From JAAYYM01 sp964483155 (GTDB taxonomy: Bacteria > Bacillota > Clostridia > Lachnospirales > Lachnospiraceae): a stretch of DNA of 64,000 nt. The notes below the pieces were generated by a model. The model did not search any database, was not told the DNA's origin, and worked only from the letters and a program-made list of their open reading frames with translations. Every line of letters begins with the position of its first letter. The stretch's first letter is position 1. Made by a program: the position numbers and the translations under genes. The DNA lies in the NCBI GenBank assembly GCA_964483155.1, contig CAZAAC010000008.1, positions 1 through 64,000 of the forward strand. The letters run 5' to 3'. Positions 46,192 through 55,684 of this stretch are shown here, piece after piece.

Positions 46192-46221
46192 TCTTTCTCC
46201 TTTCTGCTAGAATTTAGCTTC

Positions 46222-48306
46222 TTATTTTGTTCTTGACTGCGTCAAACCTACAATATCTATAATCAAACTAATACTACCATCTCCTAAAAGTGTGCAACCC
46301 GACAAACTCTGTATGTTCCTTGTTTGTTTAATATAGTGTGGGAGCGATTTTACGACAACCTGTTGTTGCCCGATAAGTTCATCCGCAAATAAACAGATCA
46401 TCCTTGCATCCTGTTCCACCATTATAAGAACGCCCTCATGAAATTCTTTCACAGTTTTCTTTACATCAAAGTATTTGTGCAGTCTAAGTACTGAATGACA
46501 ATTACCACGTACCATAATCATCTCATTGCCATCAGGGTCGACAAAACACTCACCTGCTTTGGGCCGAAATGACTGTTTAATCGTTGTAATTGGAATTGTG
46601 TAACATGAGTCTCCTACCTTCACATTCATACCGTCTATAATTGCCAGCGTCAGGGGGATTTTCATCGTCATGCAAGTACCTTCTCCAAATGTCGAATCGA
46701 CTAAAATAGTCCCGCCTACAAGTTGCAGATTTTTAGAAACAACATCCATACCAACACCGCGTCCAGAAAATTCCGTGATATTTTCATTGGTTGAAAATCC
46801 TGGCAATAGAATCAGATTATATATCTCACGATCAGTAAGAACTGTTGTTTCATCCACTAACCCCGCTTTTATGGCCTTTGCTAAAATACGTTCTTTATCA
46901 AGTCCTTTGCCATCATCCCTCACAATTACAAGAACATCACTCCCTGCATTCTTTGCTTCAAGCGTTACCGTTCCTATCCTGTCTTTCCCTTTCTTAATAC
47001 GTTCATCATTTTCTTCTATCCCGTGGTCTACCGCGTTGCGAATCAAATGCATCAGTGGATCTGCTATATGCTCAATAATATTCTTATCTACTTCCGTTTC
47101 TTCGCCAATAAGTTGAAGTTCTACTTAGCGCCCAAGTTTTTTACACATGTCTCGCATAATGCGTTGCATTTTCATAAATGTCGTTGAAAGAGGTACCATA
47201 CGAATTGACATGACTGTATCTTGAATTTCTGATGTGATCTTATGTAAAAGTCTTGCTGCCTTTGTAAAATTCTCTAATTCCAGCTCTACTATATCTGGAT
47301 TTTGTGTTACCATTGCTTCTGAAATCACCATCTCTCCAACCAGATCCATAAGCTTATCCAGTTTATCAACATTGACGCTAATAACACTTTGAGGCCCGCT
47401 GCTTATTATTTCTTTATTATTTTGCTCTTTATTATTAGTTTCATATGAGCCTTTTTTTTCCATCACCTGCGGCATCTTAATCTCTTTTTCTTCAAGAATA
47501 GAGCCTTCATTTTTTTCTAATTTTAAAAAAGTCTCTTCATCTGGTATTTCTTCCAATTTCAATTCCTTCAAAAAAATGGTTTCTTCTAAAAAGCTTTTTA
47601 TTTTTTCATAACTTAGATTTGTTCTTATATATATTTTAAAACCATTTTCTTTTATGAATTCAGAATCACTATCGCTTCCCGAGCCTACTTCTGGGATAGA
47701 AAAAAGTTCTTCTGCCAAATCTGTTAAATTATGTATGATGGTATAAGCACGAATGCTCTCCATTTCACATCCTTCTTCAAAATATACAACTGCTTTGAAA
47801 AAATTTTTAGCATCATATGTAATTTTCTTTTCTGGAGCAATATAATATTTTTGCTGTTTATTTGATTCCTCTACTTTAATCGTTTGTCCTGATGGATTCT
47901 CAGACTTAAGATACAGCATGAATTCCTTAATTTTTTCAATTAATACGCTAGCATCACCATCCGCACCATCCCCACCTTTGATTTTTGCCAATTCAACTTT
48001 TATAAAGTCTACACCTTCAAACACTATGTCAGACAATAATGAGTAATCAACTAGTGTAGGCTTTGCCTCTCTCAAAAAATAAAAAACATCTTCCATGCTA
48101 TGAGCAAGTGCCGCAATATCGTTATACAGCATCATCGCAGATGAACCCTTGATCGTATGCATGAAGCGAAAAATTTCATTTATGGAATCCTCTGCATAAA
48201 AGCCTTCTTTTTCACTTGCAAGGACAGCTAGTTCAAGCTGTTCAATCATTTGGGTTGTCTCAAATAAATACATTTCTAACATTGGTTCATTCACAAATTG
48301 TGACAC
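46222..48306 (-). pseudogene. cheA: cheA interrupted by an in-frame TAA
   Basis: Chemotaxis histidine kinase, 694 codons if read through. Part one (48306-47125, 393 residues) has the Hpt domain with phospho-site His50 (FMHTIKGSS), a CheY-binding-like P2 region (about 165-245) and the P3 dimerisation helices (VDKLDKLMDLVGEMV). The frame stops with TAA at 47127-47125 after CKKLGR, exactly where families read LGREVEL. The same frame continues VELQLIGEETEVDKNI into the ATPase domain (LMHLIRNAVDHGIE, VRDDGKGLD, SGRGVGMDVV) and the P5 CheW-like domain. A single G-to-T change of GAA would explain it. ATG 47052 could restart the second half, but no good ribosome site is seen. Confidence 0.9.
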
Positions 48307-48339
48307 TGGCCTTCCCCCTTTTCACTGGTCCTTTTACGC

Positions 48340-48702
48340 TTACTCACCAACTACTTTTTTAATGGTATAAATTATCTGTTCTTCTTTAAACGGCTTTACA
48401 ATAAACGATGCAGCACCATTCACAATCGCTTCTCTTACTAACATTTCCTGCCCCATTGCAGAGATCATAACTACTTTTGCATTAGAATCAAATTGACGAA
48501 TTTCTTTTAGTGCTTCTATTCCTGTCATTTCGGGCATCGTAATATCCATTGTAACTACATCCGGTTTAAGTACCTTGTATTTTTCAAAAGCAACCTTTCC
48601 ATTTTCAGCTTCTCCAACGATTTCAAAGTCATTATGCTCCAAAACAGTTTTAATTGTTAATCTCATAAATGCAGCATCGTCTACAATCAATACTCTTTTC
48701 AT
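48340..48702 (-). CDS. cheY: Chemotaxis response regulator CheY
   Basis: 120-residue single-domain receiver, intact: acidic pair in IVDDAAFMR, phospho-acceptor in VTMDITMPEMTG (about Asp54), Thr/Ser position in VMISAMGQ and Lys in FIVKPF. In the family it is phosphorylated by CheA and acts on the flagellar switch or on other targets. AAAGGAGA precedes the ATG. It is first in the cheY-cheA-cheW unit; the two genes after it carry disrupting lesions, so its phosphorylation by this CheA is doubtful. No receptor or flagellar gene is in the window. Confidence 0.92.
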   Translation of the reverse strand: MKRVLIVDDAAFMRLTIKTVLEHNDFEIVGEAENGKVAFEKYKVLKPDVVTMDITMPEMTGIEALKEIRQFDSNAKVVMISAMGQEMLVREAIVNGAASFIVKPFKEEQIIYTIKKVVGE

Positions 48703-49153
48703 TTGCTCTTGTCTCCTTTAGCCATACAATATTTTTTGAAATCACCTTTGAAATATTAAGTTCTTGCAATTCCCCATATTCCCTTTAATCCTTTGTCATA
48801 TTTTACTTTTTCTTTTTGTTTTTTATTAATTAATTGTTTTTGTTTGAATTATCTGTCAATTTGAGGGTCAAAAAAACATGGAATAATTTGAAGTATTCAA
48901 CAAAAATCCCATGTACACTGTGTACATTTAAATTAGTTTACAAATAGTTCTAATTTAAGAATTATCTGTCAACTATTTGAATATTTTAACATATATGTAT
49001 CTATCTATCTTACAATCACTTTTCTGTAAATCATTGTATTTAAATTGTATTTCCTCTCTCTGCTCAAATATATAGTCAACTAGCTAATCAAAAAAATTAT
49101 CTTACCGCCAATCATTACTAAGAAATCCTTTACATTGCTTCTCTTCTTATCTA
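48703..49153. promoter_or_regulatory. 451-bp gene-free region with a 17-bp palindrome and repeats
   Basis: I see no gene here. It holds the perfect dyad ATGTACAC-T-GTGTACAT (48911-48927), an adjacent inverted repeat TTAAATTAG / CTAATTTAA (48928-48936 and 48950-48958), and two direct copies of GAATTATCTGTCAA (48846-48859 and 48959-48972). On the minus strand each copy reads TTGACAGATAATTC and so contains a -35-like TTGACA. Probably the control region of cheY-cheA-cheW, or an operator for it. Confidence 0.55.
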
Positions 49154-49645
49154 TTATAATCTATATATGGAATCAAACAGTCTCTTTCCAGCTTCTGTTC
49201 TAAACACTTTGTTTCTTACACTTATAATTGCTGTCTTCTCCATACTATCTTCCCACGCATTAACCAAGAAATCTGCTTCCACCAATATCTGATAATCTAT
49301 TTGCGCAATCGTATGATAGGTATGATGATGTGCAATTAACCAACATATCCTCTCAATGGTCTCGTTTTCAATTTCCAACCCCTCTAACAGTATTTTTGCC
49401 TCATTTGGTCCCTCCATTTGCTGATAGTATCCAGAAGCGCTATTATGCTTTTTTTCACTTATCTTTATGCCAATATCATGCGTGATAGCTGCCATCTCAA
49501 GTATTTCCTGTGTCTTTTCATCCAAGCCTTCCAGTTCCCCAATCGTTTTAGCAAATCCATATACTTTTAGCAAATGATTAATCCTTTTGACATCACCCTC
49601 AAAATATCGCACCATCCCTTCCATTACCTGTGTACTCCTATTCAC
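49154..49645 (-). CDS. HD-domain protein (predicted metal-dependent phosphohydrolase)
   Basis: 163 residues with the HD superfamily pattern: the first histidine in RINHLLKVYGFA (about 21-32), the HD pair in AAITHDIGI (about 52-60), and later HHH (about 104-106) and the aspartate in VEADFLVNA. Such proteins hydrolyse nucleotides or phosphate esters; the substrate cannot be told. No GYP signature, so it is not a clear c-di-GMP phosphodiesterase. A GGAGGG ribosome site precedes the ATG. Single gene between the fusA-like unit and the chemotaxis control region. Confidence 0.82.
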   Translation of the reverse strand: MNRSTQVMEGMVRYFEGDVKRINHLLKVYGFAKTIGELEGLDEKTQEILEMAAITHDIGIKISEKKHNSASGYYQQMEGPNEAKILLEGLEIENETIERICWLIAHHHTYHTIAQIDYQILVEADFLVNAWEDSMEKTAIISVRNKVFRTEAGKRLFDSIYRL

Positions 49646-49782
49646 ATTATCGCCCTCCTATACTGATCTCATATGTTATGTATTATCTATTATCTGCATA
49701 TTCTTTTCAATATCTTTTTTAAGCTTGCATAACACAATCTTTCTTGATTCATGGGAAATTCAGAAATCTTTCTCGTAAGTCG

Positions 49783-49811
49783 AAAAATGCTGGACATTGC
49801 CCAGCATTTTT
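49783..49811 (-). terminator. Terminator after the EF-G-like gene
   Basis: 11-bp perfect stem AAAAATGCTGG / CCAGCATTTTT (49783-49793 and 49801-49811, loop 7). Flanks also allow function on the other strand. Confidence 0.85.
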
Positions 49812-49843
49812 CACTATACTATTATCAATTCAATTTCTCAACC

Positions 49844-51937
49844 TTATGATTCTACACCGTCTTCAAGCTTTGAAGCTCTTGCAACAATTTCTTTTTCCTG
49901 AATATCTGAAGGTGCCTGTTCATAACGTACAAACGCATATTCATAATTCCCGCGTCCACCTGTCATAGAGCGAAGATCTGTGCAATATCCATGTAAGCCC
50001 GTCATTGGAATATCTGCCTCAACAATCTGTTTCCCATTGCCAACAGGCGTCATTCCTAGTACACGGCCACGACGTTTATTCAGATCACCCATGACATCAC
50101 CAGTAAAGTTATCAGGAACAGTAACCTTTATTAAGGCGATTGGTTCTAAAAGAATCGGTCCCGCTTCTAAAAATCCTTTTTTAAACGCCTGAATTGTAGC
50201 CATTTTAAATGCTTGCTCCGAAGAATCTACAGGGTGATAAGAGCCATCATAAAGAATTGCCTTAACACCAACTACCGGATATGCTGCAAGTGGACCTTTA
50301 ATGACTGATTCCGCCAATCCCTTTTCGACAGCAGGGAAATAGTTTTTCGGAACTGCGCCGCCGACTACCACTTGCTCAAACTCAAATGCTTTATCCATTG
50401 TCCCGAGTGGCTCAAATCTCATCTTAACATGACCGTATTGTCCATGACCTCCTGATTGCTTCTTATACTTAGACTCCACATCAGAGTTTTTCTTTATCGT
50501 TTCTCTAAATGCCACTTTGGGTTCTGTTAATTCAATCTCCACTTTATAAACATTATGAAGTTTACTTGCCACAACCTCCAAATGCTGATCACCCATACCA
50601 TAAAGTAATGTTTGTCGATTTTCACCATCATTGACATTTTTAAGCGTTAAATCTTCAATTATCATTTTCTGCAAAGCACCTGATATTTTATCGATATCTG
50701 CTTTGTTCTTCGCCTTGTACCGCATACATGTATAAGGCTTACTGATTTCAGTCATGCCATATTTAATTGGATTAGCCTTTGTCGATAAAGTATCTCCTGT
50801 TCTGGCAGCTGTAAGTTTTGGAATTGCCCCCAAATCACCCGCATGAATTTCTTTAACCTCTATTGGTTTATTACCCTGTAATATAAAGAGTTTAGATATT
50901 TTTTCTTCAGTATCCTTATCCTGATTATATAACACATCATCTGATTTAAGAACGCCCGAGCAAACCTTAACCAGCGAATATTTTCCAATAAAAGGATCAA
51001 CAATTGTCTTCCAGATATATGCTGACTTTGGTTTTGCAAAATCATAATTTGCTTGGAATATCTCATTTGTTTTTAAATTAAGACCTGCCATTTCCCTCAT
51101 GTCAGGACTTGGGAAATACTTAATAATATCATCCATTAAAGTAAACATACCCTGACACAATATACTTGATCCCATGGAAACGGGTACAATATTACACTCT
51201 GAAATACTAACACGTAATGCAGATCGAATCTCCGCCTCCGAAAAAGTTTCTCCACCAAAATACCGCTCCATAAAATCTTCACTTGTCTCAGCAACGGCCT
51301 CCATCAAAGTGTCACGGCATATCTGAAGATTAGGCTCTGAATAATCAGGGATATCACATTGCACGACCTGACCTTTATCTGTCCATCTGTTTGCTGTTTC
51401 ACTAACCACATTTACATATCCCACAAATTTCTCGTTTTCTCGTATTGGCAAATGGAAAGGTGCTATCTTTTTTCCGTACCTAGCTGTTAAATCTTCTACC
51501 ACCTGACGATAACTAGCATTATCTACATCCATATCTGTAACAAAAAATATTCTCGGTAATTTATATTTTTCGCATAAATCCCATGCCTTCTCTGTTCCTA
51601 CTTCAATTCCAGCCTTACCTGATACTACTATAATAGCGCCTGCTGCTGCTCCAACTGCTTCTTCTGCCTCACCTACAAAATCAAAATATCCTGGTGTATC
51701 CAGCACATTGATTTTTGTGTCTTCCCATTCGATTGGAATGATCGATGTGCCAATAGAAAACTGTCGTTTTTGCTCTTCTTTATCATAATCACTGATTGTA
51801 TTCCCGTCTGTAATTTTACCCATACGGTTTGTTATCCCTGAAAGATAAGCCATCGCTTCTACCAAACTAGTCTTGCCGGCACTCCCGTGACCTAAAAGCA
51901 CCACATTACGAATCTTGTCAGTTGTGTAAACATTCAT
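49844..51937 (-). CDS. Elongation factor G-like GTPase (EF-G2 type)
   Basis: 697-residue translational GTPase paralogue with all EF-G domains (G, II, III, IV, V); GHGSAGKTS is G1 (16-24). It differs from true EF-G: G3 is DTPGYFDF (80-87), with Tyr84 for the catalytic His, as in EF-G2-like proteins, and G4 is TDMD (134-137) rather than NKMD, losing the Asn and Lys that contact guanine. It is therefore probably not the main elongation factor; functions in ribosome rescue or recycling have been suggested for related paralogues but are not shown here. ATG 51937 has GGAGG upstream; an in-frame ATG at 51952 overlaps it. Single-gene unit. Confidence 0.9.
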   Translation of the reverse strand: MNVYTTDKIRNVVLLGHGSAGKTSLVEAMAYLSGITNRMGKITDGNTISDYDKEEQKRQFSIGTSIIPIEWEDTKINVLDTPGYFDFVGEAEEAVGAAAGAIIVVSGKAGIEVGTEKAWDLCEKYKLPRIFFVTDMDVDNASYRQVVEDLTARYGKKIAPFHLPIRENEKFVGYVNVVSETANRWTDKGQVVQCDIPDYSEPNLQICRDTLMEAVAETSEDFMERYFGGETFSEAEIRSALRVSISECNIVPVSMGSSILCQGMFTLMDDIIKYFPSPDMREMAGLNLKTNEIFQANYDFAKPKSAYIWKTIVDPFIGKYSLVKVCSGVLKSDDVLYNQDKDTEEKISKLFILQGNKPIEVKEIHAGDLGAIPKLTAARTGDTLSTKANPIKYGMTEISKPYTCMRYKAKNKADIDKISGALQKMIIEDLTLKNVNDGENRQTLLYGMGDQHLEVVASKLHNVYKVEIELTEPKVAFRETIKKNSDVESKYKKQSGGHGQYGHVKMRFEPLGTMDKAFEFEQVVVGGAVPKNYFPAVEKGLAESVIKGPLAAYPVVGVKAILYDGSYHPVDSSEQAFKMATIQAFKKGFLEAGPILLEPIALIKVTVPDNFTGDVMGDLNKRRGRVLGMTPVGNGKQIVEADIPMTGLHGYCTDLRSMTGGRGNYEYAFVRYEQAPSDIQEKEIVARASKLEDGVES

Positions 51938-52099
51938 ATTTAAGTCCTCCAATACATTTAGTGTTATTTACTCAGAAAATTAATGAGCCCATGTGAATAT
52001 TGTAATAAAAATATAGCTAAATTGCAAGCGCTATTATACAATATCAACAATTAAAAATATTCTTCGCTTTAAAGTGTTAAACTTCGACGTGGTGAAGTG

Positions 52100-52128
52100 T
52101 TGACATTTAAATAAGATAACGCTAAAAT
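52100..52128 (+). promoter_or_regulatory. Promoter of aroF-tyrA-aroA
   Basis: TTGACA (52100-52105), 17 bases, TAAAAT (52123-52128), about 35 bases before the start codon; perfect -35 and good spacing. The leader is too short for a T-box. Confidence 0.8.
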
Positions 52129-52162
52129 GAACTTATGACAAATTTAGAAAGGTGCATCTGCT

Positions 52163-53179
52163 ATGATTATTGTAATGAAATTGGGAGTCTCTCCCGAAAA
52201 TATAGAAAAAATTGTTAATACTATTCAAGAAAAAGGATTAGAAACACATCTGTCACAAGGAAAAGAAGTTTCTATTATTGGTGTAGTTGGTGATACATCA
52301 AAACTTGCATATGACAATCTCGAAATATTTGAGGGCGTAGATAAAATTGTCCCTGTAACAGAATCCTACAAACTCTCAAACAAAAAATTTCACCCGGAAC
52401 CATCTATTGTTAAAGTTGGCAACACTTTTATTGGTCCAGATAATTTAACCATTATGGCTGGTCCCTGTGCAGTTGAGACAGAAGAACAACTGTTGTTAAT
52501 TGCAAAAGAGGTTAAGAAAGCAGGCGCTACTATTGTAAGAGGTGGTGCATATAAGCCAAGAACGTCTCCTTATGCCTTTCAGGGACTTGAGGAAGAAGGA
52601 TTAAAATTTATGTATACAGCAGGTAAAGAAACGGGTCTTGCAACAATATGTGAAATCGTTAGTCTTGATGCCATCAATGCTGCTGTAAAGTATGTAGATA
52701 TGCTTCAAATTGGAGCGCGCAATATGCAGAATTTCTATTTATTAAAAGAGGCTGGGAAATCCGGACTTCCTGTTCTGTTGAAACGTGGACTTTCTGCTAC
52801 AATAGAAGAATGGTTGAATGCTGCTGAATATATTATTGCGGAGGGTAATCCAAATGTAGTACTTTGTGAACGTGGTATTCGGACTTTTGAGACTGCTACT
52901 AGAAATACATTAGATATTAGTGCCGTTCCTGTGCTAAAGTCAAAGACTCACCTTCCCGTGATTGTAGATCCCTCTCACGCAACCGGTGTGCGTGCCTATG
53001 TTCCTGCACTCGCAAAATCGGCAATTGCGGCTGGTGCTGATGGGCTAATGATTGAGGTTCACAATGACCCTGCCAATGCGCTTTCCGACGGTCCACAATC
53101 TCTTACTTTTGAACAATTTGATACACTATGTGATGAAATAAAACCTTTTTGCAAAATAATGAATAGAAAATTTTCATAA
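52163..53179 (+). CDS. aroF: DAHP synthase (3-deoxy-7-phosphoheptulonate synthase)
   Basis: Condenses phosphoenolpyruvate and erythrose 4-phosphate, the first step of the shikimate pathway. The 338-residue protein is the type I-beta form: a ferredoxin-like regulatory domain (about 1-70), then a KDO8P/DAHP TIM barrel with IMAGPCAVET (about 95-104), GGAYKPRTSPYAFQG (about 127-141), LQIGARNMQNF, KRGL and PVIVDPSHATG (metal His, about 268-278). GAAAGG precedes the ATG. First gene of aroF-tyrA-aroA. The amino domain suggests feedback control by an aromatic amino acid. Confidence 0.95.
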   Translation: MIIVMKLGVSPENIEKIVNTIQEKGLETHLSQGKEVSIIGVVGDTSKLAYDNLEIFEGVDKIVPVTESYKLSNKKFHPEPSIVKVGNTFIGPDNLTIMAGPCAVETEEQLLLIAKEVKKAGATIVRGGAYKPRTSPYAFQGLEEEGLKFMYTAGKETGLATICEIVSLDAINAAVKYVDMLQIGARNMQNFYLLKEAGKSGLPVLLKRGLSATIEEWLNAAEYIIAEGNPNVVLCERGIRTFETATRNTLDISAVPVLKSKTHLPVIVDPSHATGVRAYVPALAKSAIAAGADGLMIEVHNDPANALSDGPQSLTFEQFDTLCDEIKPFCKIMNRKFS

Positions 53180-53218
53180 AATTCATTTAATTTTTTGTTC
53201 AAAATTTGGAGGTACTAT

Positions 53219-54319
53219 ATGAAACAACTTAAAATCGGATTTATCGGGCTTGGATTGATAGGTGGATCTATTGCAATGGCTATTAAGAAAGCTTATCCCG
53301 ATGCATCAATTTATGCCTTCGATCATGATATTGACACACTGGTTACAGCACAAAATGATGGCACAATTGATGTCATTTGCTTATCTATTGACATTTCTTT
53401 TTCGGAATGCAATTTTGTTTTTCTTTGTACGCCTGTTATAAGCAATACTTCCTATCTTAAAATGATAACATCTATTTTGTCTAAAGATTGTATTCTGACT
53501 GATGTGGGAAGTGTAAAGGAAAACATACATAAACAGGTAATAGAATACGGTCTTAGTTCTTATTTTATAGGCGGTCATCCAATGGCAGGTTCAGAAAAAT
53601 CTGGCTATAAAAATGCTAGTTCACGTCTGTTTGAAAATGCATATTATATTTTAACGCCTTCTGCCGACATTAGTCAAAAAAAGGTAGGCTATATGAATGA
53701 CCTAATTACTGCAATTGGTGCCATTCCGATTATACTAAATGCTTCTACGCATGATCATGCAACTGCCGGAATCAGTCATCTGCCACACATTATTGCCTCT
53801 TCTCTTGTTGACTTTATTAGGACAGAAGACTCTGATGATGAGATCATGCGCACCCTGGCAGCTGGTGGTTTTAAAGACATTACCAGAATTGCTTCTTCTT
53901 CTCCTGAAATGTGGAGAGATATTTGCTTGACAAATAACCATAACATCAGCGACTTACTTTTTTTCTATATAAAAAAGCTGACTGAAATTCATTCTCATAT
54001 TACTACTATGGATAAGGATTGGCTTTTTCATTTTTTTGATACCGCCAAAGAATATCGCGATTCCATGCAAGATGCTTCTCTCGGTCCGATAAAGAAATCA
54101 TATGTTTTATATTGTGATATTCCGGATGAAACAGGTATCATCGCAACAATTGCTTCTCTTCTTGCAAAGCATTCGATTAGTATAAAAAATATTGGTATTA
54201 TACATAACCGCGAATTTGAATCTGGTGTTTTGAAAATTGAGTTTTATGAGGAAAGCTCTTCCCTTATTGCTCTTGACATTTTGCGCTCATACAACTATAT
54301 TATTTACGAAAGAAATTGA
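53219..54319 (+). CDS. tyrA: Prephenate dehydrogenase with ACT domain
   Basis: NAD-dependent oxidative decarboxylation of prephenate to 4-hydroxyphenylpyruvate in tyrosine synthesis. 366 residues: Rossmann GFIGLGLIGGS (about 6-16), catalytic histidine region GGHPMAGSEKSGY (about 120-132), the helical domain with HLPHIIASSL (about 190-199), and a carboxy-terminal ACT domain (SYVLYCDIPDETGIIATIASLL, about 293-314) that probably binds tyrosine. The start ATG 53219 has GGAGG six bases upstream. The final codons lie just before the next ribosome site. Confidence 0.94.
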   Translation: MKQLKIGFIGLGLIGGSIAMAIKKAYPDASIYAFDHDIDTLVTAQNDGTIDVICLSIDISFSECNFVFLCTPVISNTSYLKMITSILSKDCILTDVGSVKENIHKQVIEYGLSSYFIGGHPMAGSEKSGYKNASSRLFENAYYILTPSADISQKKVGYMNDLITAIGAIPIILNASTHDHATAGISHLPHIIASSLVDFIRTEDSDDEIMRTLAAGGFKDITRIASSSPEMWRDICLTNNHNISDLLFFYIKKLTEIHSHITTMDKDWLFHFFDTAKEYRDSMQDASLGPIKKSYVLYCDIPDETGIIATIASLLAKHSISIKNIGIIHNREFESGVLKIEFYEESSSLIALDILRSYNYIIYERN

Positions 54320-54339
54320 TTTTGAGAAAGGAAACAAAT

Positions 54340-55626
54340 ATGATATTCAAAAAAATTGACGGCCTTAAGGGAGAAATTACGGTTCCTGGAGATAAATCCA
54401 TTACACATAGAGCCATTATGATTGGTGCTATTGCAAATGGTCAGACTGAAATTCGCAATTTTCTATTTGGAGCAGATTGTCTGTCAACAATAGAATGTTT
54501 TAAAAAATTAGGTGTACATTTTGATTTTGCAGATGAAACCACCTCTAATATCGTAACTGTTCATGGTGTTGGGTTACATGGGCTTAAAGCTCCTACTAGT
54601 GTTTTGGATGTCGGCAATAGTGGTACTACTATGCGTTTGTTATCAGGGCTATTGGTCGGTCAGGAATTTGATGTGGAATTAACTGGAGATGGCTCGATTC
54701 AGCGTCGCCCCATGAAACGTATTATCGAACCGCTATCATTAATGGGTGCTGATATATGTAGTATTTTAGATAATGACTGTGCCCCACTTAGTATTCGTGG
54801 TAAACAAATCAATGGCATACACTATGAGAATCAGTTCGGTTCTGCACAAGTAAAATCTGCCATTCTCCTTGCGGGTCTATATGCAGATGGGAAAACATCA
54901 GTTACTGAAAAGAATCCAAGTCGTAACCACTCTGAAGTCTTAATTGATTATTTTGGCGGTGAGATTTATATAAAAGATAATACGATTACCATTTGTCCAG
55001 AGACGACTCTTTTCGGACAGAATCTATTTGTTCCAGGAGACATATCTTCTGCTGCATATTTTATAGCGGCAGCACTAATTGTACCTAATTCGGAGGTTTT
55101 GATACGGGATGTTGGTATTAATCCCACACGTGATGGTATCCTTCATGTTGTAAAAGAGATGGGCGGTAATATTGAAATTTCAAACGAACGATTTGATGGT
55201 GAACCATTTGCAGATATTTTTGTTAAATCCTCTTCTTTACACGGTATTACAATTGAGGGTAGCATTATTCCCTCTTTAATTGATGAACTGCCTATTATTG
55301 CTGTATTAGCTGCCTACGCAGAAGGTCAGACTATCATTAAAGATGCCGCTGAACTTAAAGTAAAAGAATCTGACCGTCTGGAAGCAATTGCAGATAATCT
55401 TTCTTCTATGGGTGTTGATATCACTGCTACCGAAGATGGAATGATTATAAATGGCGGAAATCCAGTGATTGGTGCAGTTGTTGGTTCCAGATTAGATCAT
55501 CGTATCGCCATGTCCTTTGCCGTTGCTGGGCTCGGCGCAGAAGGTGCAACCGAAATCATCGGCAGTGAGTGTGTTAAAATTTCTTATCCCGATTTTTATC
55601 GTGATTTACAATCTCTTTATATCTAA
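54340..55626 (+). CDS. aroA: EPSP synthase (3-phosphoshikimate 1-carboxyvinyltransferase)
   Basis: Adds the enolpyruvyl group of PEP to shikimate 3-phosphate, two steps after the shikimate dehydrogenase reaction. 428 residues, full length: GDKSITHRAIMIGAIA (about 17-32), LDVGNSGTTMRLLSGLL (about 86-102), GDGSIQRRPMKR (about 115-126), GSAQVKSAILLA and KESDRLEAIA. The region GNSGTTMR with a Gly-Asn-Ser and a normal alanine-type substrate site gives no obvious sign of glyphosate insensitivity either way. ATG 54340 has GAAAGG upstream; TyrA ends 20 bases before. Last gene, followed by a terminator. Confidence 0.96.
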   Translation: MIFKKIDGLKGEITVPGDKSITHRAIMIGAIANGQTEIRNFLFGADCLSTIECFKKLGVHFDFADETTSNIVTVHGVGLHGLKAPTSVLDVGNSGTTMRLLSGLLVGQEFDVELTGDGSIQRRPMKRIIEPLSLMGADICSILDNDCAPLSIRGKQINGIHYENQFGSAQVKSAILLAGLYADGKTSVTEKNPSRNHSEVLIDYFGGEIYIKDNTITICPETTLFGQNLFVPGDISSAAYFIAAALIVPNSEVLIRDVGINPTRDGILHVVKEMGGNIEISNERFDGEPFADIFVKSSSLHGITIEGSIIPSLIDELPIIAVLAAYAEGQTIIKDAAELKVKESDRLEAIADNLSSMGVDITATEDGMIINGGNPVIGAVVGSRLDHRIAMSFAVAGLGAEGATEIIGSECVKISYPDFYRDLQSLYI

Positions 55627-55637
55627 AAGTTTTCAAG

Positions 55638-55669
55638 AAAAAAGTAACCACACTTCTGGTTACTTTTTT
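55638..55669. terminator. Bidirectional terminator between aroA and gpmI
   Basis: 13-bp stem AAAAAAGTAACCA / TGGTTACTTTTTT (55638-55650 and 55657-55669) with loop CACTTC. Confidence 0.9.
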
Positions 55670-55684
55670 TCTTTTCAATTATTT

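Noticed and set aside
46222..47052. Separate histidine-kinase-like ATPase gene
   Set aside because: The frame is continuous with the upstream cheA part across a single TAA and contains P4-P5 of CheA, so it is the second half of one gene.
49844..51937. Tetracycline-resistance ribosomal protection protein (TetM class)
   Set aside because: The G3 and G4 motifs and overall composition fit the chromosomal EF-G2-like group; there is no transposon, resistance leader or change in base composition.
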